Assembly: GCA_029009055.1 (NCBI GenBank) | Contig: JAQXJR010000001.1 | Coordinates: forward strand, 1-64,000 | Direction of reading: 5' to 3' | DNA length: 64,000 nucleotides | Source of the DNA: Eubacteriales bacterium | GTDB lineage: Bacteria > Bacillota > Clostridia > Peptostreptococcales > Anaerovoracaceae | Shown here: piece by piece, positions 53,231 through 62,490 of the stretch | Layout: the number at the start of each line of letters is the position of its first letter | Position numbering within the stretch: position 1 is the stretch's first letter | Position numbers and translations under genes: made by a program | Notes under the pieces: generated by a model | The model's database searches: none | Told to the model about the DNA's origin: nothing | What the model saw: only the letters and a program-made list of their open reading frames with translations

Positions 53231-54667
53231 TTAGTGATTGAAAATTAGAGTCTTCGTGATAACCGGGAGTACAGTTCCATTAGCAACCGGCTCGCCAATG
53301 TCGATGTAATCGCCGTCTCTCGCGAAGATACTGTCGATGCAGATAAGCTTACGGTTCTTATCCATGCGGAGCTTCAACGCATTTCCAAGAGCCTTCGCTA
53401 TATCATTCTCTATAACTATGACCAAAGGGATGTTAGGGTTATTGTATCTCTTGATACCTGCAATGATGGCATCAGCAAGATTCTGAATGTCATCGAAATG
53501 CTTATAATTATTTCCCTTAAGGCCGATAGCAACAACTTCATCAGTCCCACCGTTCTCGAACACGTCGATCTTATCAGCGAGGACTTCCGGGAATCTGGAA
53601 AGATCGTTCTCATCCTCTTCCCTCATCTTAACGACTGGAATGTTCTTTATAGGAAGCAGACCGTCGTCATAACGAATGGTGCTTCCGCTTACGTTAGTAG
53701 CGTGGCTTCCGGCACCAACTACTGTAGCTCTGATAGTTTCAGCTACGTTATATAATTTAACCTTATTAAGGTCTGGTGATTTCACGATCGAATCGGCGAG
53801 GATAGGCCCGATATCTCCGAACCTGAACGGGTCTCCACCCTGAACAGGGTTGTAAACGCAGTCTCCTACGCCTCCTGAAACTGTTATTCCCTGAACAGGG
53901 ACCTTAAGTTTCATTCTCTGCCCGTCGTTCGTATATAACCAGGCATGCTCGCTATCCGGCTCATTCAGGCATGCCGCCATAGCCAGATGTTTTACCATGA
54001 TGTCTGTTAATTTATGGATCTTATTAGCGTCGGCTCTATCACCTACATGCATCTCGAGACCGTGCTTCTTAGCGAGCTCTTCTGTCTTATCGAAGATGTA
54101 TGTGATCTTACCGTTATTGACTTTAATAAGTCGTCCACCGATATCCAGGCAAGATGTTCCGATAAGGTTTCCCTTCTCGAATACAGCCAAGTTACTCGTT
54201 CCGCCTCCGACATCTATGTTGGCGATCGTAGTATGCTCTTCCTCTGACATTCTGTCTGTACCCGCGCCTCTGGCAGCAAGCACAGACTCGAGGTCAGGTC
54301 CCGCTGTCGCTACTACGAAGTCTCCAGCCATGTCACTCAGCGCTTCGAGCACCTCATTAGCGTTCTCTTTTCTCGCGCTCTCTCCGGTAATGATAACTGC
54401 TCCGGTCTGAAGATCAGCCGGCGTCCTGCCCGCTTTCTTATACTCACCGGCGATGATATCCTTAACCTTAGCGGCATCGATATCGAGTCCGTTCGGCATA
54501 AGAGGTGTGAAGTAAATATCACTCTTATACACTACGTTAGTCTCGATGATCTTAATCCTAGGCACAGAATACATGCTGGCAAGATTCTCGATAGTGAGTT
54601 TACTGAAGATAAGCTGAGTAGTCGAGGTACCAATATCTATTCCAACGCTGTTGATTTTATACTGCAT
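53231..54667 (-). CDS. eutA: Ethanolamine ammonia-lyase reactivating factor EutA
   Basis: 478 aa, ASKHA ATPase fold: SVGIDIGTSTTQLIFSK, NIDVGGGTSNLAVFEKG. Swaps damaged cobalamin out of the EutBC complex with ATP. It lies directly upstream of eutB, the conserved order. Confidence 0.96.
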   Translation of the reverse strand: MQYKINSVGIDIGTSTTQLIFSKLTIENLASMYSVPRIKIIETNVVYKSDIYFTPLMPNGLDIDAAKVKDIIAGEYKKAGRTPADLQTGAVIITGESARKENANEVLEALSDMAGDFVVATAGPDLESVLAARGAGTDRMSEEEHTTIANIDVGGGTSNLAVFEKGNLIGTSCLDIGGRLIKVNNGKITYIFDKTEELAKKHGLEMHVGDRADANKIHKLTDIMVKHLAMAACLNEPDSEHAWLYTNDGQRMKLKVPVQGITVSGGVGDCVYNPVQGGDPFRFGDIGPILADSIVKSPDLNKVKLYNVAETIRATVVGAGSHATNVSGSTIRYDDGLLPIKNIPVVKMREEDENDLSRFPEVLADKIDVFENGGTDEVVAIGLKGNNYKHFDDIQNLADAIIAGIKRYNNPNIPLVIVIENDIAKALGNALKLRMDKNRKLICIDSIFARDGDYIDIGEPVANGTVLPVITKTLIFNH

Positions 54668-54706
54668 GATATCTCCTTAACTACTGCTATAAGTTATATT
54701 TTAAGA

Positions 54707-55183
54707 TCAATTACCGGAAATTTTCTTTCCGTCCTTGTTCTTACCATTCTCATCGGGTGTCAGGTAATCAACTAATTCCTGAACGCCTTCGCCTGTGTAC
54801 GAGCTGACCTTAAATATCCTCCTCGCACCGGCAAGTCTAAGCATCTTAACTGCTTTATCTATCTGATCAGGTGTGGCCCTATCTATCTTTGTCACGATCC
54901 CGATAACATCCTTCGCGAATGACCCGCCATAACCGGGTGAAAACTTAAATCTAGGTTCCGGAGCCGACTGGACGAGGGCTATCACTCTGGCTTCAGCCGC
55001 CGTGACATTAAGCACGCCCTTCATGTACCCTTCTTCCAGATATTCCCCCGGAGTGTCTACTATATCATCGCCCCTGGTGGTCACCATCTGCGTCTTCTCG
55101 TAATTTATCGGCTTACCGTGGATCACCTGACTCAGTGTCGTCTTCCCGCAACCGATATTTCCGATAAAAATCACTCTCTGCAT
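54707..55183 (-). CDS. eutP: EutP, P-loop protein of the Eut system
   Basis: 158 aa with Walker A GNIGCGKTTLSQ and switch DTPGEYLEEGYM, TKIDRA as the NKxD-like motif: GTPase-like fold. Salmonella EutP was reported to have acetate kinase activity. The ATG shares one base with the eutS stop (TGATG). Confidence 0.94.
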   Translation of the reverse strand: MQRVIFIGNIGCGKTTLSQVIHGKPINYEKTQMVTTRGDDIVDTPGEYLEEGYMKGVLNVTAAEARVIALVQSAPEPRFKFSPGYGGSFAKDVIGIVTKIDRATPDQIDKAVKMLRLAGARRIFKVSSYTGEGVQELVDYLTPDENGKNKDGKKISGN

Positions 55184-55533
55184 CAGCTACCTGTCACCTC
55201 CGCCGGCGTGTAGTGCATCTTATCGCAAAGCGTTACCAGCACAGCTTTCACAGCAGCCTTAACGTCGGCTACATCTCCATATATAAGAAGGGAACCGCTG
55301 AACCTATCGACGAAACCGAGGTGGATGTTCGCGGCTTTACTGGCTACATCAGCAGCTATAATAGCTGACTCACTAGGCGTAAGAGTGAATATGCCTATCG
55401 CTCCCTCAACGTCAAAAATGCCGAGCTTCTGATACAGTTCGTCGACCGGATTAGCTATGACATGAGCCAGCGTTACCTGTCTTCCAGGTACGAATTCCTG
55501 GATAACTCTTTCTTTATCCTCAAAAACTGCCAT
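55183..55533 (-). CDS. eutS: EutS shell protein (copy 1)
   Basis: 116 aa, permuted BMC with the N-terminal EutS/PduU block RVIQEFVPGRQVTLAHVIAN; core GAIGIFTLTPSESAIIAADV and IHLGFVDRFSGSLLIYGDVA. The bent EutS hexamer may form shell edges. Tandem with a second copy. Confidence 0.95.
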   Translation of the reverse strand: MAVFEDKERVIQEFVPGRQVTLAHVIANPVDELYQKLGIFDVEGAIGIFTLTPSESAIIAADVASKAANIHLGFVDRFSGSLLIYGDVADVKAAVKAVLVTLCDKMHYTPAEVTGS

Positions 55534-55547
55534 AACTTATCCTTCGA

Positions 55548-55895
55548 TTAACTTTCAGTAATGTCGGTCGGAGTAAAATGCATCCTATCGCAAAGGAGCT
55601 GCATAACGCCCTTCATAGCCGCTTTAACGCCCGCAACATCTCCATAGATGAGCAGGGATCCGTTAAACCTGTCGACGAATCCTATCTGGACTTCGCCTGT
55701 CTTACTGGCCGCATCTCCTGCTATGATAGCGGCTTCACTCGGGGTGATAGTAAATATACCAAGAGCGCCGCTTACATCGTAAATTCCAAGCTTCTCATAA
55801 AGGTCAGGAATAGGGTTCGCTATGACGTGAGCTAGTGTGATCTGACGTCCCGGAACGAATTCCTGTATGATACGTTCTTTTCCGTTTTCAATCAT
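55548..55895 (-). CDS. eutS: EutS shell protein (copy 2)
   Basis: 115 aa, paralogue of the next gene: RIIQEFVPGRQITLAHVIAN, GALGIFTITPSEAAIIAGDA, QIGFVDRFNGSLLIYGDVAG. Lies 14 bases upstream of copy 1. Two tandem eutS genes are unusual; they could form mixed hexamers. Confidence 0.95.
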   Translation of the reverse strand: MIENGKERIIQEFVPGRQITLAHVIANPIPDLYEKLGIYDVSGALGIFTITPSEAAIIAGDAASKTGEVQIGFVDRFNGSLLIYGDVAGVKAAMKGVMQLLCDRMHFTPTDITES

Positions 55896-55951
55896 GTCAA
55901 CGACCTTTATTGCCTATTGATTATTTTAAATTAGAAATTTCTGATTATTAT

Positions 55952-57106
55952 TTATAGAATAGTTTTATTAGCTGTACCATAGTAAGCCCTGAGGTAGAGG
56001 TCTCTTATCTGTTCCTTAGTGACTTCTCTAGGGTTGGTAGCAAGCGTAGCGTCTTTACTAGCGGCATCGACCATATCGTCGAGTGCCGCCGCGAACTCTT
56101 CCTTAGATACTCCGAGATCGACGATCTTATTCGCCACACCAAGCTCATCATTAAAGTGGACTATAGTACGTACGAGCATATACGCACTCTGTCTCACAGT
56201 GGATGCATCGACCTTAATCAGCCTAGCGATCCTGGCATAGTTCTTACATGCCTCAGCCTCTACTCCGTCGTAGAGTCCAGCGTTAAATGAGATTACATAA
56301 GGAAGCATAACAGCACAGCATCTACCATGTGGCGTATGGAAATGCGCGCCTATAGCATGCGCCATAGCGTGAACCAGACCCAGACCCGCATTAGTGAAAG
56401 CTACGCCTGCTAACGTAGCGGCATCATGCATCTTCTGTCTGGCTTCCATATCATCAGGATGAAGATAGCACTTCTTAAGATAGCTCCTGATGAGCTTAAT
56501 AGATTTCTCTGCCGCGGCGTCAGAAAAGTCTGTAGCGTTAGTAGCAACAATGGCCTCTATAGCATGAGTCAAAGCATCCATTCCTGTAGCAGCTGTGATC
56601 GATGGCGGAACAGTTCTCGTGTACTGCGCGTCGAGAAGAGCAGCGTCCGGCATGATCTCATCACGAACGAGAGGATACTTAATAGCCTTCTCAGTATCCG
56701 TGATAACAGCAAAACTGGTTACTTCAGATCCAGTTCCACTCGTCGTCGGAACTACAACGAGCTTAACCTTCTCGTCGATAAGACCCTGTGTCTGGCTGAA
56801 GTATTTCATAGCCTTACATTCGTCTATGGCAGCGCCTCCTCCGAGAGCCACCATGCAGTCAGGCTTATATTCCGCAACAGCATTAACGCCTTCCGCCACG
56901 AGTTCTGTGCTCGGGTCAGCGCCGACCTTAGTATAGAGAACATAATCCTTCTTCAGTTCATCTAGTGGATCCGTAAGATACTTACTCATGCCACTGTCAG
57001 CCATAAAAGGATCACATACGATAAAGATTCTTTCGTTCCCTTCGAAAAGCTTATCTATGTCTTCCGCACCCATGTATACGCAGTTAGCGCCCTTAAATAC
57101 ACTCAT
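55952..57106 (-). CDS. eutG: Iron-containing alcohol dehydrogenase EutG
   Basis: 384 aa, first gene of the BMC operon. Reduces acetaldehyde to ethanol, recycling NADH for EutE. NAD-binding DCMVALGGGAAIDECKAMKY and PTTSGTGSEVTSFAVI, iron-site histidines in GLVHAMAHAIGAHFHTPHG. PduQ-like enzymes are similar, so the exact name follows from the operon. Confidence 0.94.
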   Translation of the reverse strand: MSVFKGANCVYMGAEDIDKLFEGNERIFIVCDPFMADSGMSKYLTDPLDELKKDYVLYTKVGADPSTELVAEGVNAVAEYKPDCMVALGGGAAIDECKAMKYFSQTQGLIDEKVKLVVVPTTSGTGSEVTSFAVITDTEKAIKYPLVRDEIMPDAALLDAQYTRTVPPSITAATGMDALTHAIEAIVATNATDFSDAAAEKSIKLIRSYLKKCYLHPDDMEARQKMHDAATLAGVAFTNAGLGLVHAMAHAIGAHFHTPHGRCCAVMLPYVISFNAGLYDGVEAEACKNYARIARLIKVDASTVRQSAYMLVRTIVHFNDELGVANKIVDLGVSKEEFAAALDDMVDAASKDATLATNPREVTKEQIRDLYLRAYYGTANKTIL

Positions 57107-57141
57107 AATTTCCCGTCTCTTTCTATTATAACCGTAACATA

Positions 57142-57157
57142 TTAGGTTCAGTCCTAA
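57142..57157 (-). promoter_or_regulatory. Hexaloop hairpin in the eut leader (possible ANTAR target)
   Basis: In the untranslated leader, TTAGG-ACTGAA-CCTAA (6 bp if the flanking A-T is counted). The loop has A at position 1 and G at position 4, the pattern of hairpins bound by ANTAR regulators such as EutV. I found only one convincing hairpin, while EutV targets come in pairs, so this is a candidate. Confidence 0.45.
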
Positions 57158-57216
57158 TTAGAAAATAAAATTAAGAGTTATTCGTTAAATAATTCACTCT
57201 TCTCATCACTTGCTTT

Positions 57217-57245
57217 ATCTTAACACAATGTGCTCATTGGGTCAA
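57217..57245 (-). promoter_or_regulatory. Promoter of the ethanolamine BMC operon
   Basis: TTGACC (57240-57245), 17-base spacer, TAAGAT (57217-57222) on the minus strand, giving a leader of about 100 bases before eutG. A weak AAGAG/CTCTT hairpin followed by AATTTTATTTT lies between this start and the hexaloop hairpin and could be an attenuator. Confidence 0.7.
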
Positions 57246-57249
57246 TTAA

Positions 57250-57267
57250 TTTCGGTTTTTCCCGAAA
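57250..57267. promoter_or_regulatory. Inverted repeat next to the eut -35 element
   Basis: TTTCGG-N6-CCGAAA, perfect 6-bp arms, ending 4 bases upstream of the -35 hexamer. Placement suits an activator or catabolite-type regulator; the sequence is not a cre consensus that I recognise. Confidence 0.45.
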
Positions 57268-57584
57268 ACTTCGTGCTCGCAATTTTAAATCCTCGAACCT
57301 ATTGAAAAACAACCTTTTTTAACCATCGATATTTATTGTTGCCGTCTCGGTGCTCGCCTTTAAATGCACGAAATTTCAAGAATTTCACGACAATTTTTCA
57401 TGAGCGTTAAACAGTAAATTTTAGTAGGTAAATGACCTTTTTACCATTAATTATCCCTAACCGTATGAACCAATTATAATGATGAAGGCGCAATGATAAA
57501 TAGTGTTTCTATATCAATAAATTTATAGCTTTCTCTATTGATATAGACATCAGAGATAGATCGGACGATGTTTCTTTGCTATAC
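57268..57584. other. Gene-free AT-rich region upstream of the eut promoter
   Basis: No coding potential seen on either strand. It holds a direct repeat GTGCTCGC-N3-TTTAAAT (57273-57290) with a second copy GTGCTCGC-N1-TTTAAAT (57350-57365), and an 11-bp inverted repeat CTATATCAATA ... TATTGATATAG (57509-57546). Probably regulatory. Confidence 0.6.
57509..57546. repeat. 11-bp perfect inverted repeat
   Basis: CTATATCAATA (57509-57519) and TATTGATATAG (57536-57546), 16 bases apart, between hppA's terminator and the eut promoter. Could be an operator for a dimeric regulator. Confidence 0.6.
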
Positions 57585-57615
57585 GAAAAAAGACCCACCC
57601 GAAGGCAGGTCTTTA
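57585..57615 (-). terminator. hppA terminator
   Basis: Minus-strand stem AAAGACCTGCC / GGTGGGTCTTT (one G-T pair) with TTCG loop and T-run, 26 bases after the hppA stop. Confidence 0.92.
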
Positions 57616-57640
57616 ATAATATCTTATATTCAGCCCGAAA

Positions 57641-59659
57641 CTAGAATCTCAGCAGGCCTGCTCCGAAGAGCGGAGCGCATACTACAGATACGATAGTCAT
57701 GAGCTTTATCAAGATGTTGATGGAAGGACCGGATGTATCCTTAAACGGATCTCCGACCGTATCACCGATAACGGCAGCCTTATGAGTCTCAGAACCCTTA
57801 CCGCCGAAGTTACCTTCTTCAACGTACTTCTTAGCGTTATCCCAAGCGCCGCCGGCGTTAGCCATCATGATGGCGAGCATTACTCCGGATACGAGAGCAC
57901 CAGCCAGAACTCCAGCCAGGCACTCAGGTCCGAGAACGACACCTACGACTACAGGAACGATGATAGCCATGAGTCCAGGGATGACCATCTCTCTAAGAGC
58001 TGATGTAGTGGAAATGTTAACGCATCTAGTGTAGTCAGGATCAGATGTTCCTGCCAGGATTCCGGCATCTTCATGGAACTGTCTTCTAACTTCCTTAACC
58101 ATCTCGTTAGCAGCCTTACCTACAGAGTTCATAGTAAGAGCGGAGAAGATGAATGGGAGCATAGCTCCTACGAACAGTCCGATTACTACGATTGGGTGCA
58201 GGAGGTCGATAGAATCGATCTTTACTACCTCTGCGTAAGATACGAACAGAGCCAGAGCTGTAAGAGCAGCTGAGCAGATAGCGAATCCCTTACCGATAGC
58301 GGCAGTTGTGTTACCTACAGAGTCGAGCTTATCTGTGATGTCTCTTACTTCCTCAGGGAGCTCTGACATCTCAGCGATTCCGCCGGCGTTATCAGCTACA
58401 GGTCCGTAAGCGTCTACGGCTACTGTGATACCTGTGATAGAAAGCATACCTACAGCGGAAAGAGCGATTCCGTATACTCCGGCGAACTTATAGGAAATGA
58501 AGATTCCTACGCCGATGCAGATGATAGGCCAGAGTGTGGAAAGCATTCCTACGCCCAGTCCGGAGATGATGGTAGTAGCTCCACCAGTCTGTGACTCTTC
58601 TGCGATCTTCTTAACATATTTATAGTCAGCGGATGTGTAGATCTCAGTGATCTTACCGATCAGAATACCTACGATCAGGCCGGCGATGATAGCCCAAGCG
58701 TAATCATAGCTTCCCAGCATCTTCTTAGAAAGAAGAACAGAGCCTACGATAACGATGACACCAGAGATATATGTAGCCATATCCAGCTGCTTAGCAGGGT
58801 TAGAATCCTTACCGCCGCCTCTAACCATGAGGATAGCGATGACAGAAGCGATCAGACCGAGAGCTGCGAGCACGAGTGGGAACAGAGCTGCTGTGTACTG
58901 TGTGAATCCACCAGCGACCTCTGCTTCCTTAGCAGCTACAGCGGAAAGTGTGATAGCTGATACGATAGAGCCTACGTATGACTCGAACAGGTCAGAACCC
59001 ATTCCCGCTACGTCTCCTACGTTATCTCCTACGTTATCTGCGATAACGGCAGGGTTTCTAGGGTCATCCTCAGGGATGCCGGCTTCTACCTTACCTACGA
59101 GGTCAGCTCCTACGTCAGCTGCCTTAGTGTAGATTCCTCCACCAACTCTTCCGAACAGAGCCATGGAAGAAGCTCCGAATCCGAAGCCTGTTACACACTG
59201 TACTACTGTAGCCAGATCGAATACTACGAAGATAACTGAAAGTCCGAGCAGTCCCAGACCTGCTACGCACAGACCCATAACGGCTCCTGATCTGAAAGCG
59301 ACCTTCAGAGCTCTAGGCATTCCGGACTCTCTGGCAGCGTTAGTAGTTCTAACGTTACCGAGTGTAGCTACGCTCATTCCGAAGAATCCAGCCAGAACTG
59401 AGAACAGAGCGCCGAACAGATAAAGTACGGCAGTGATCTTATCTACAGCCAGGAACAGGAGAACGAATACGATGGCTACTACGATAACCATGAACTTATA
59501 TTCGCTCTTCAGGAAAGCGAACGCACCCTCTCTGATGTGCCCGGAGATCTCCTTCATTCTATCATTACCAGCGTCGCAGCGCTTAACCCATGAAGCCAGA
59601 TAGAAGGCAACACAGAGAGCGATCGCCGCGCTGATAACAGCGACAAATTTCAAACCCAT
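57641..59659 (-). CDS. hppA: Membrane-bound ion-translocating pyrophosphatase
   Basis: 672 aa, about 16 transmembrane helices. Hydrolyses PPi and pumps H+ and/or Na+. Catalytic loops: [40 protein letters not shown], and [20 protein letters not shown]. The segment [13 protein letters not shown] has Ala where potassium-independent enzymes have Lys, so it should be potassium-dependent. Whether it moves sodium or protons cannot be read safely by eye. It allows energy saving from biosynthetic PPi in an anaerobe. Confidence 0.96.
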   Translation of the reverse strand: MGLKFVAVISAAIALCVAFYLASWVKRCDAGNDRMKEISGHIREGAFAFLKSEYKFMVIVVAIVFVLLFLAVDKITAVLYLFGALFSVLAGFFGMSVATLGNVRTTNAARESGMPRALKVAFRSGAVMGLCVAGLGLLGLSVIFVVFDLATVVQCVTGFGFGASSMALFGRVGGGIYTKAADVGADLVGKVEAGIPEDDPRNPAVIADNVGDNVGDVAGMGSDLFESYVGSIVSAITLSAVAAKEAEVAGGFTQYTAALFPLVLAALGLIASVIAILMVRGGGKDSNPAKQLDMATYISGVIVIVGSVLLSKKMLGSYDYAWAIIAGLIVGILIGKITEIYTSADYKYVKKIAEESQTGGATTIISGLGVGMLSTLWPIICIGVGIFISYKFAGVYGIALSAVGMLSITGITVAVDAYGPVADNAGGIAEMSELPEEVRDITDKLDSVGNTTAAIGKGFAICSAALTALALFVSYAEVVKIDSIDLLHPIVVIGLFVGAMLPFIFSALTMNSVGKAANEMVKEVRRQFHEDAGILAGTSDPDYTRCVNISTTSALREMVIPGLMAIIVPVVVGVVLGPECLAGVLAGALVSGVMLAIMMANAGGAWDNAKKYVEEGNFGGKGSETHKAAVIGDTVGDPFKDTSGPSINILIKLMTIVSVVCAPLFGAGLLRF

Positions 59660-59775
59660 CTCGATAATTCCTCCTCTTTACCGGGCAGCCGGCCTTCCGC
59701 GCCCTCACGCTTCCGCACGCCTGCCAAATAAAAATATTAATAAATAAAAACTATAAAATAATTAACAACAATAAA

Positions 59776-60006
59776 TTAACCCAGTACGACGAGCGCCAGA
59801 ACATCTATCATGAAGACTACTGAACTTACTACAGTGATCTTCTTCAGGATGCCCTCGTAGCCGCGGCCGCGCTTAGAACCAAAAAGCTGCTCAGCTCCGC
59901 CCGCAATCGACCCTGAAAGTCCGTCGCTGTTTCCTTCCTGAAGCAGCACACTGAGGATCAGGACGATGCTCGCTACCGCAAGAATGATCTCTAATGCGAT
60001 ATCCAT
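59776..60006 (-). CDS. secG: Preprotein translocase subunit SecG
   Basis: 76 aa, two hydrophobic helices (IILAVASIVLILSVLL and VVSSVVFMIDVLALVV) around the loop QEGNSDGLSGSIAGGAEQLF that is characteristic of SecG. It follows tpiA, a common Firmicutes neighbourhood. Confidence 0.95.
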   Translation of the reverse strand: MDIALEIILAVASIVLILSVLLQEGNSDGLSGSIAGGAEQLFGSKRGRGYEGILKKITVVSSVVFMIDVLALVVLG

Positions 60007-60073
60007 CGTTTACCTCCTAATTTTATTGCAACTTCTTAACTTTATCATAGGGTTTTATAAAAATCAAGAATTT

Positions 60074-60955
60074 TTATTCCCTATTGTAGTCCACTATTTT
60101 CTCGAATGAAGCCGGTTCCAGGCTCGCCCCTCCGACCAGGGCGCCGTCTATGTCTTCCTGTGCCATGAGACCCTTAATATTCTCCGGCTTCACGCTTCCT
60201 CCGTATTGGATTCTCACGACCGCTGCCGTCTCAGCCCCGAACATGCCGTAAACTTTCTTCCTTATTACTGCGCACATGTCCTCAGCCTGCTCGTCAGTCG
60301 CCGTCTCGCCCGTTCCGATCGCCCAGATCGGCTCATAGGCTATGATCATCTTCCTGACGTCCTCGACGGTAAGACCCAGTAAAGCCTCTTCCACCTGCTC
60401 GCCCACGAACTCGTTCTCTCTGCCGTGCTCCCTCACCTGGAGCTTCTCTCCGACGCAGAGTATTGGCACTATGTCGCTGTCAGCGAATATCTTCTTAAGC
60501 TTGAGCGCGCATGTCTTATTCGTTTCCCCGAAGTACTGTCTCCTCTCAGAGTGGCCTACGACACAGTAGCCGACGCCGATCTCCTTCAGCATGTCCAGAG
60601 ACACCTCGCCCGTGAAAGCGCCGCTCCCCTCGTAATGCACGTTCTCAGCTCCGGCTCCTATATCAGTTCCAGCCAGACCTTCTACCAGAGTGTCCAAGTC
60701 CGTATAAGGCGCGATCAGGATTTTCTCCACGCCCTCATCCAGGTCCATGGCCTTAAAAGCTTCTACGAACTCCCTCGTCTCGGCTTTCGTCTTATTCATC
60801 TTCCAGTTGCCGGCTATGACAGGCTTTCTCTCCGTCAGCCCCATGAGCTTCATGGACGCCATAGCCTCCTCGTAACCCGCGCCGTTCAGATTCGACTTCT
60901 CCCAGCCCTGATTGCCGGTGGATTTCCATTTCGTCTTAGGTACTTCGTGCTGCAT
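60074..60955 (-). CDS. tpiA: Triosephosphate isomerase with N-terminal extension
   Basis: Interconverts dihydroxyacetone phosphate and glyceraldehyde 3-phosphate. The barrel starts at RKPVIAGNWKMNKTKAETRE (Lys/Asn of the active site), with His in VVGHSERRQYF and Glu in IAYEPIWAIGTG. The ATG at 60955 has GGAG 7 bases upstream and gives a 43-residue extension (MQHEVPKTKWKSTGNQGWEK ...). The inner start MKLMGLTERKP is about 35 residues later, with a site 11 bases upstream. The longer form looks better supported; the product is 293 aa against about 250. Confidence 0.94.
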   Translation of the reverse strand: MQHEVPKTKWKSTGNQGWEKSNLNGAGYEEAMASMKLMGLTERKPVIAGNWKMNKTKAETREFVEAFKAMDLDEGVEKILIAPYTDLDTLVEGLAGTDIGAGAENVHYEGSGAFTGEVSLDMLKEIGVGYCVVGHSERRQYFGETNKTCALKLKKIFADSDIVPILCVGEKLQVREHGRENEFVGEQVEEALLGLTVEDVRKMIIAYEPIWAIGTGETATDEQAEDMCAVIRKKVYGMFGAETAAVVRIQYGGSVKPENIKGLMAQEDIDGALVGGASLEPASFEKIVDYNRE

Positions 60956-61001
60956 GATCTATCTCCTTAATGCCTTGCCATTCATTTACCAGCAAAGCCC
61001 T

Positions 61002-62279
61002 TTATTTCTCTTCTTCCTCAGTTTCCGGCTCTTCCGCCTCAGTTTCAACAGCCTCAGTTTCTTCAGCAGCCTCCTCAGGCTCAGCTTCTGGTTCTTCCAT
61101 GTCCTCTATGACAGCGATGCCCGGCAGGTCCTTACCCTCCAGGAACTCCAGAGAAGCGCCTCCGCCTGTAGATATGTGAGTCATCTTATCAGCAAAGCCG
61201 AGCTGCTGCGCTGCCGCCGCGGAATCTCCGCCTCCGATGATCGTAACAGCGGAGCTGTCTGCCAAAGCCTGTGCCACAGCAGCGGTTCCCTTCGCGAAAT
61301 TAGGCATCTCGAACACGCCCATAGGACCATTCCAGACTATGGTCTTAGCGTCTGCCAGCTTCTCCTTAAACAGCTCTACAGACTTAGGACCTATATCCAT
61401 ACCCATCATATCGTCAGGGATCTCATCGCGCGAGCATATCTGAGACTCAGAATCATTATCGAATTCCTTCGCTACTACGCAATCTACAGGGAGCACCAGG
61501 TCCACGCCCTTCTCTTCTGCCCTCTTCATGAGGTCAGCCGCGAAGTCTACGCTCGTCTCGTCCAACAGGGACGTTCCGATCTCATAGCCCATAGCCTTAT
61601 AGAACGTGTAAGCCATACCGCCGCCTATGATCAGCCTGTCGACCTTATCCAGCAGATTCTCAATAGCCGGGATCTTATCCTTCACCTTAGCTCCGCCCAT
61701 GATGGCTACGAACGGCCTCTCAGGATCGTTAACAGCCTCGCTCAGGTATTTAACCTCTTTCTCGATGAGGAAGCCGGAAACAGCCGGTATATACGCGGCG
61801 ATTCCCGCTGTGGAAGCGTGAGCCCTGTGTGATGTTCCGAAAGCTTCCTGAACGAATACCTCGCCCAGAGATGCCAGATCCTCAGCGAATGCCGCGTCAT
61901 TATCCGTCTCTTCCTTACGATATCTCACGTTCTCCAGGAGCAGGATCTCCCCGTTCTGAAGGTCAGATGCCGCCTGCCTCACAGCGTCATCCACCACGAC
62001 AGGGCAGCCGGCGAATTTAACGTAAGTCCCCAGAAGCTCGGAAAGCCTCTTAGCTACAGGAGCCAGAGTGAACTCGACCTTCGCCTCTCCCTTAGGTCTT
62101 CCCATGTGCGACATGATGACGATCTTAGCCCCGTGCTCCTTAAGATATTCTATAGTAGGAAGCGCGGCGCGGATCCTGGTGTCGTCCGTTATGACCCCGT
62201 CCTGCATAGGCACGTTGAAATCGCACCTCATTACTACGCGCTTACCCTCGAGTTCTATGTCCCTTACTGTCTTTTTCAT
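61002..62279 (-). CDS. pgk: Phosphoglycerate kinase with acidic C-terminal tail
   Basis: Substrate-level ATP formation in glycolysis. 425 aa; start at 62279 ([20 protein letters not shown]) has GGAGGG 7 bases upstream. Motifs: [32 protein letters not shown], and the C-terminal [39 protein letters not shown]. After about residue 390 comes a tail of roughly 32 residues made almost only of Glu, Ala, Pro and Thr. Part of the gap-pgk-tpiA order. Confidence 0.96.
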   Translation of the reverse strand: MKKTVRDIELEGKRVVMRCDFNVPMQDGVITDDTRIRAALPTIEYLKEHGAKIVIMSHMGRPKGEAKVEFTLAPVAKRLSELLGTYVKFAGCPVVVDDAVRQAASDLQNGEILLLENVRYRKEETDNDAAFAEDLASLGEVFVQEAFGTSHRAHASTAGIAAYIPAVSGFLIEKEVKYLSEAVNDPERPFVAIMGGAKVKDKIPAIENLLDKVDRLIIGGGMAYTFYKAMGYEIGTSLLDETSVDFAADLMKRAEEKGVDLVLPVDCVVAKEFDNDSESQICSRDEIPDDMMGMDIGPKSVELFKEKLADAKTIVWNGPMGVFEMPNFAKGTAAVAQALADSSAVTIIGGGDSAAAAQQLGFADKMTHISTGGGASLEFLEGKDLPGIAVIEDMEEPEAEPEEAAEETEAVETEAEEPETEEEEK

Positions 62280-62326
62280 CCTAAATCCCTCCGAAATCAC
62301 ATAATCCCAGAAAAGCCTTTATAAGT

Positions 62327-62369
62327 CGAGCAAAATCGCGGAGCGTCATATGCTCCCGGGCTTTGCTCG
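62327..62369. repeat. Long hairpin with AGCAAA...TTTGCT ends between gap and pgk
   Basis: CGAGCAAA ... TTTGCTCG closes an imperfect stem whose inner part pairs CGGAG / CTCCC around CGTCATATG. It contains one exact octamer copy (62360-62367). Confidence 0.6.
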
Positions 62370-62388
62370 GTCTTCATTTAATAAAACT

Positions 62389-62428
62389 CATGCTCCGTTT
62401 AGCCGGCCAGCCGGATCCGCGGAGCATG
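62389..62428 (-). terminator. Hairpin after gap (probable partial terminator)
   Basis: Stem CATGCTCCG / CGGAGCATG with a GC-rich inner hairpin; on the minus strand it is followed by AGTTTTATT. It lies 62 bases past the gap stop and could tune gap over pgk-tpiA expression. Confidence 0.65.
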
Positions 62429-62490
62429 TTAAAATTTAAATATTCAATTCGGACCCAACCTCAGGAAAGTTGTCCGAACGTCCGCCATCC

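Noticed and set aside
57107..57250. A second EutV-type hexaloop hairpin to complete a dual target
   Set aside because: Candidate loops with A1 and G4 (AACGAA, ACGGTT) do not have a paired stem; only one hairpin is convincing.
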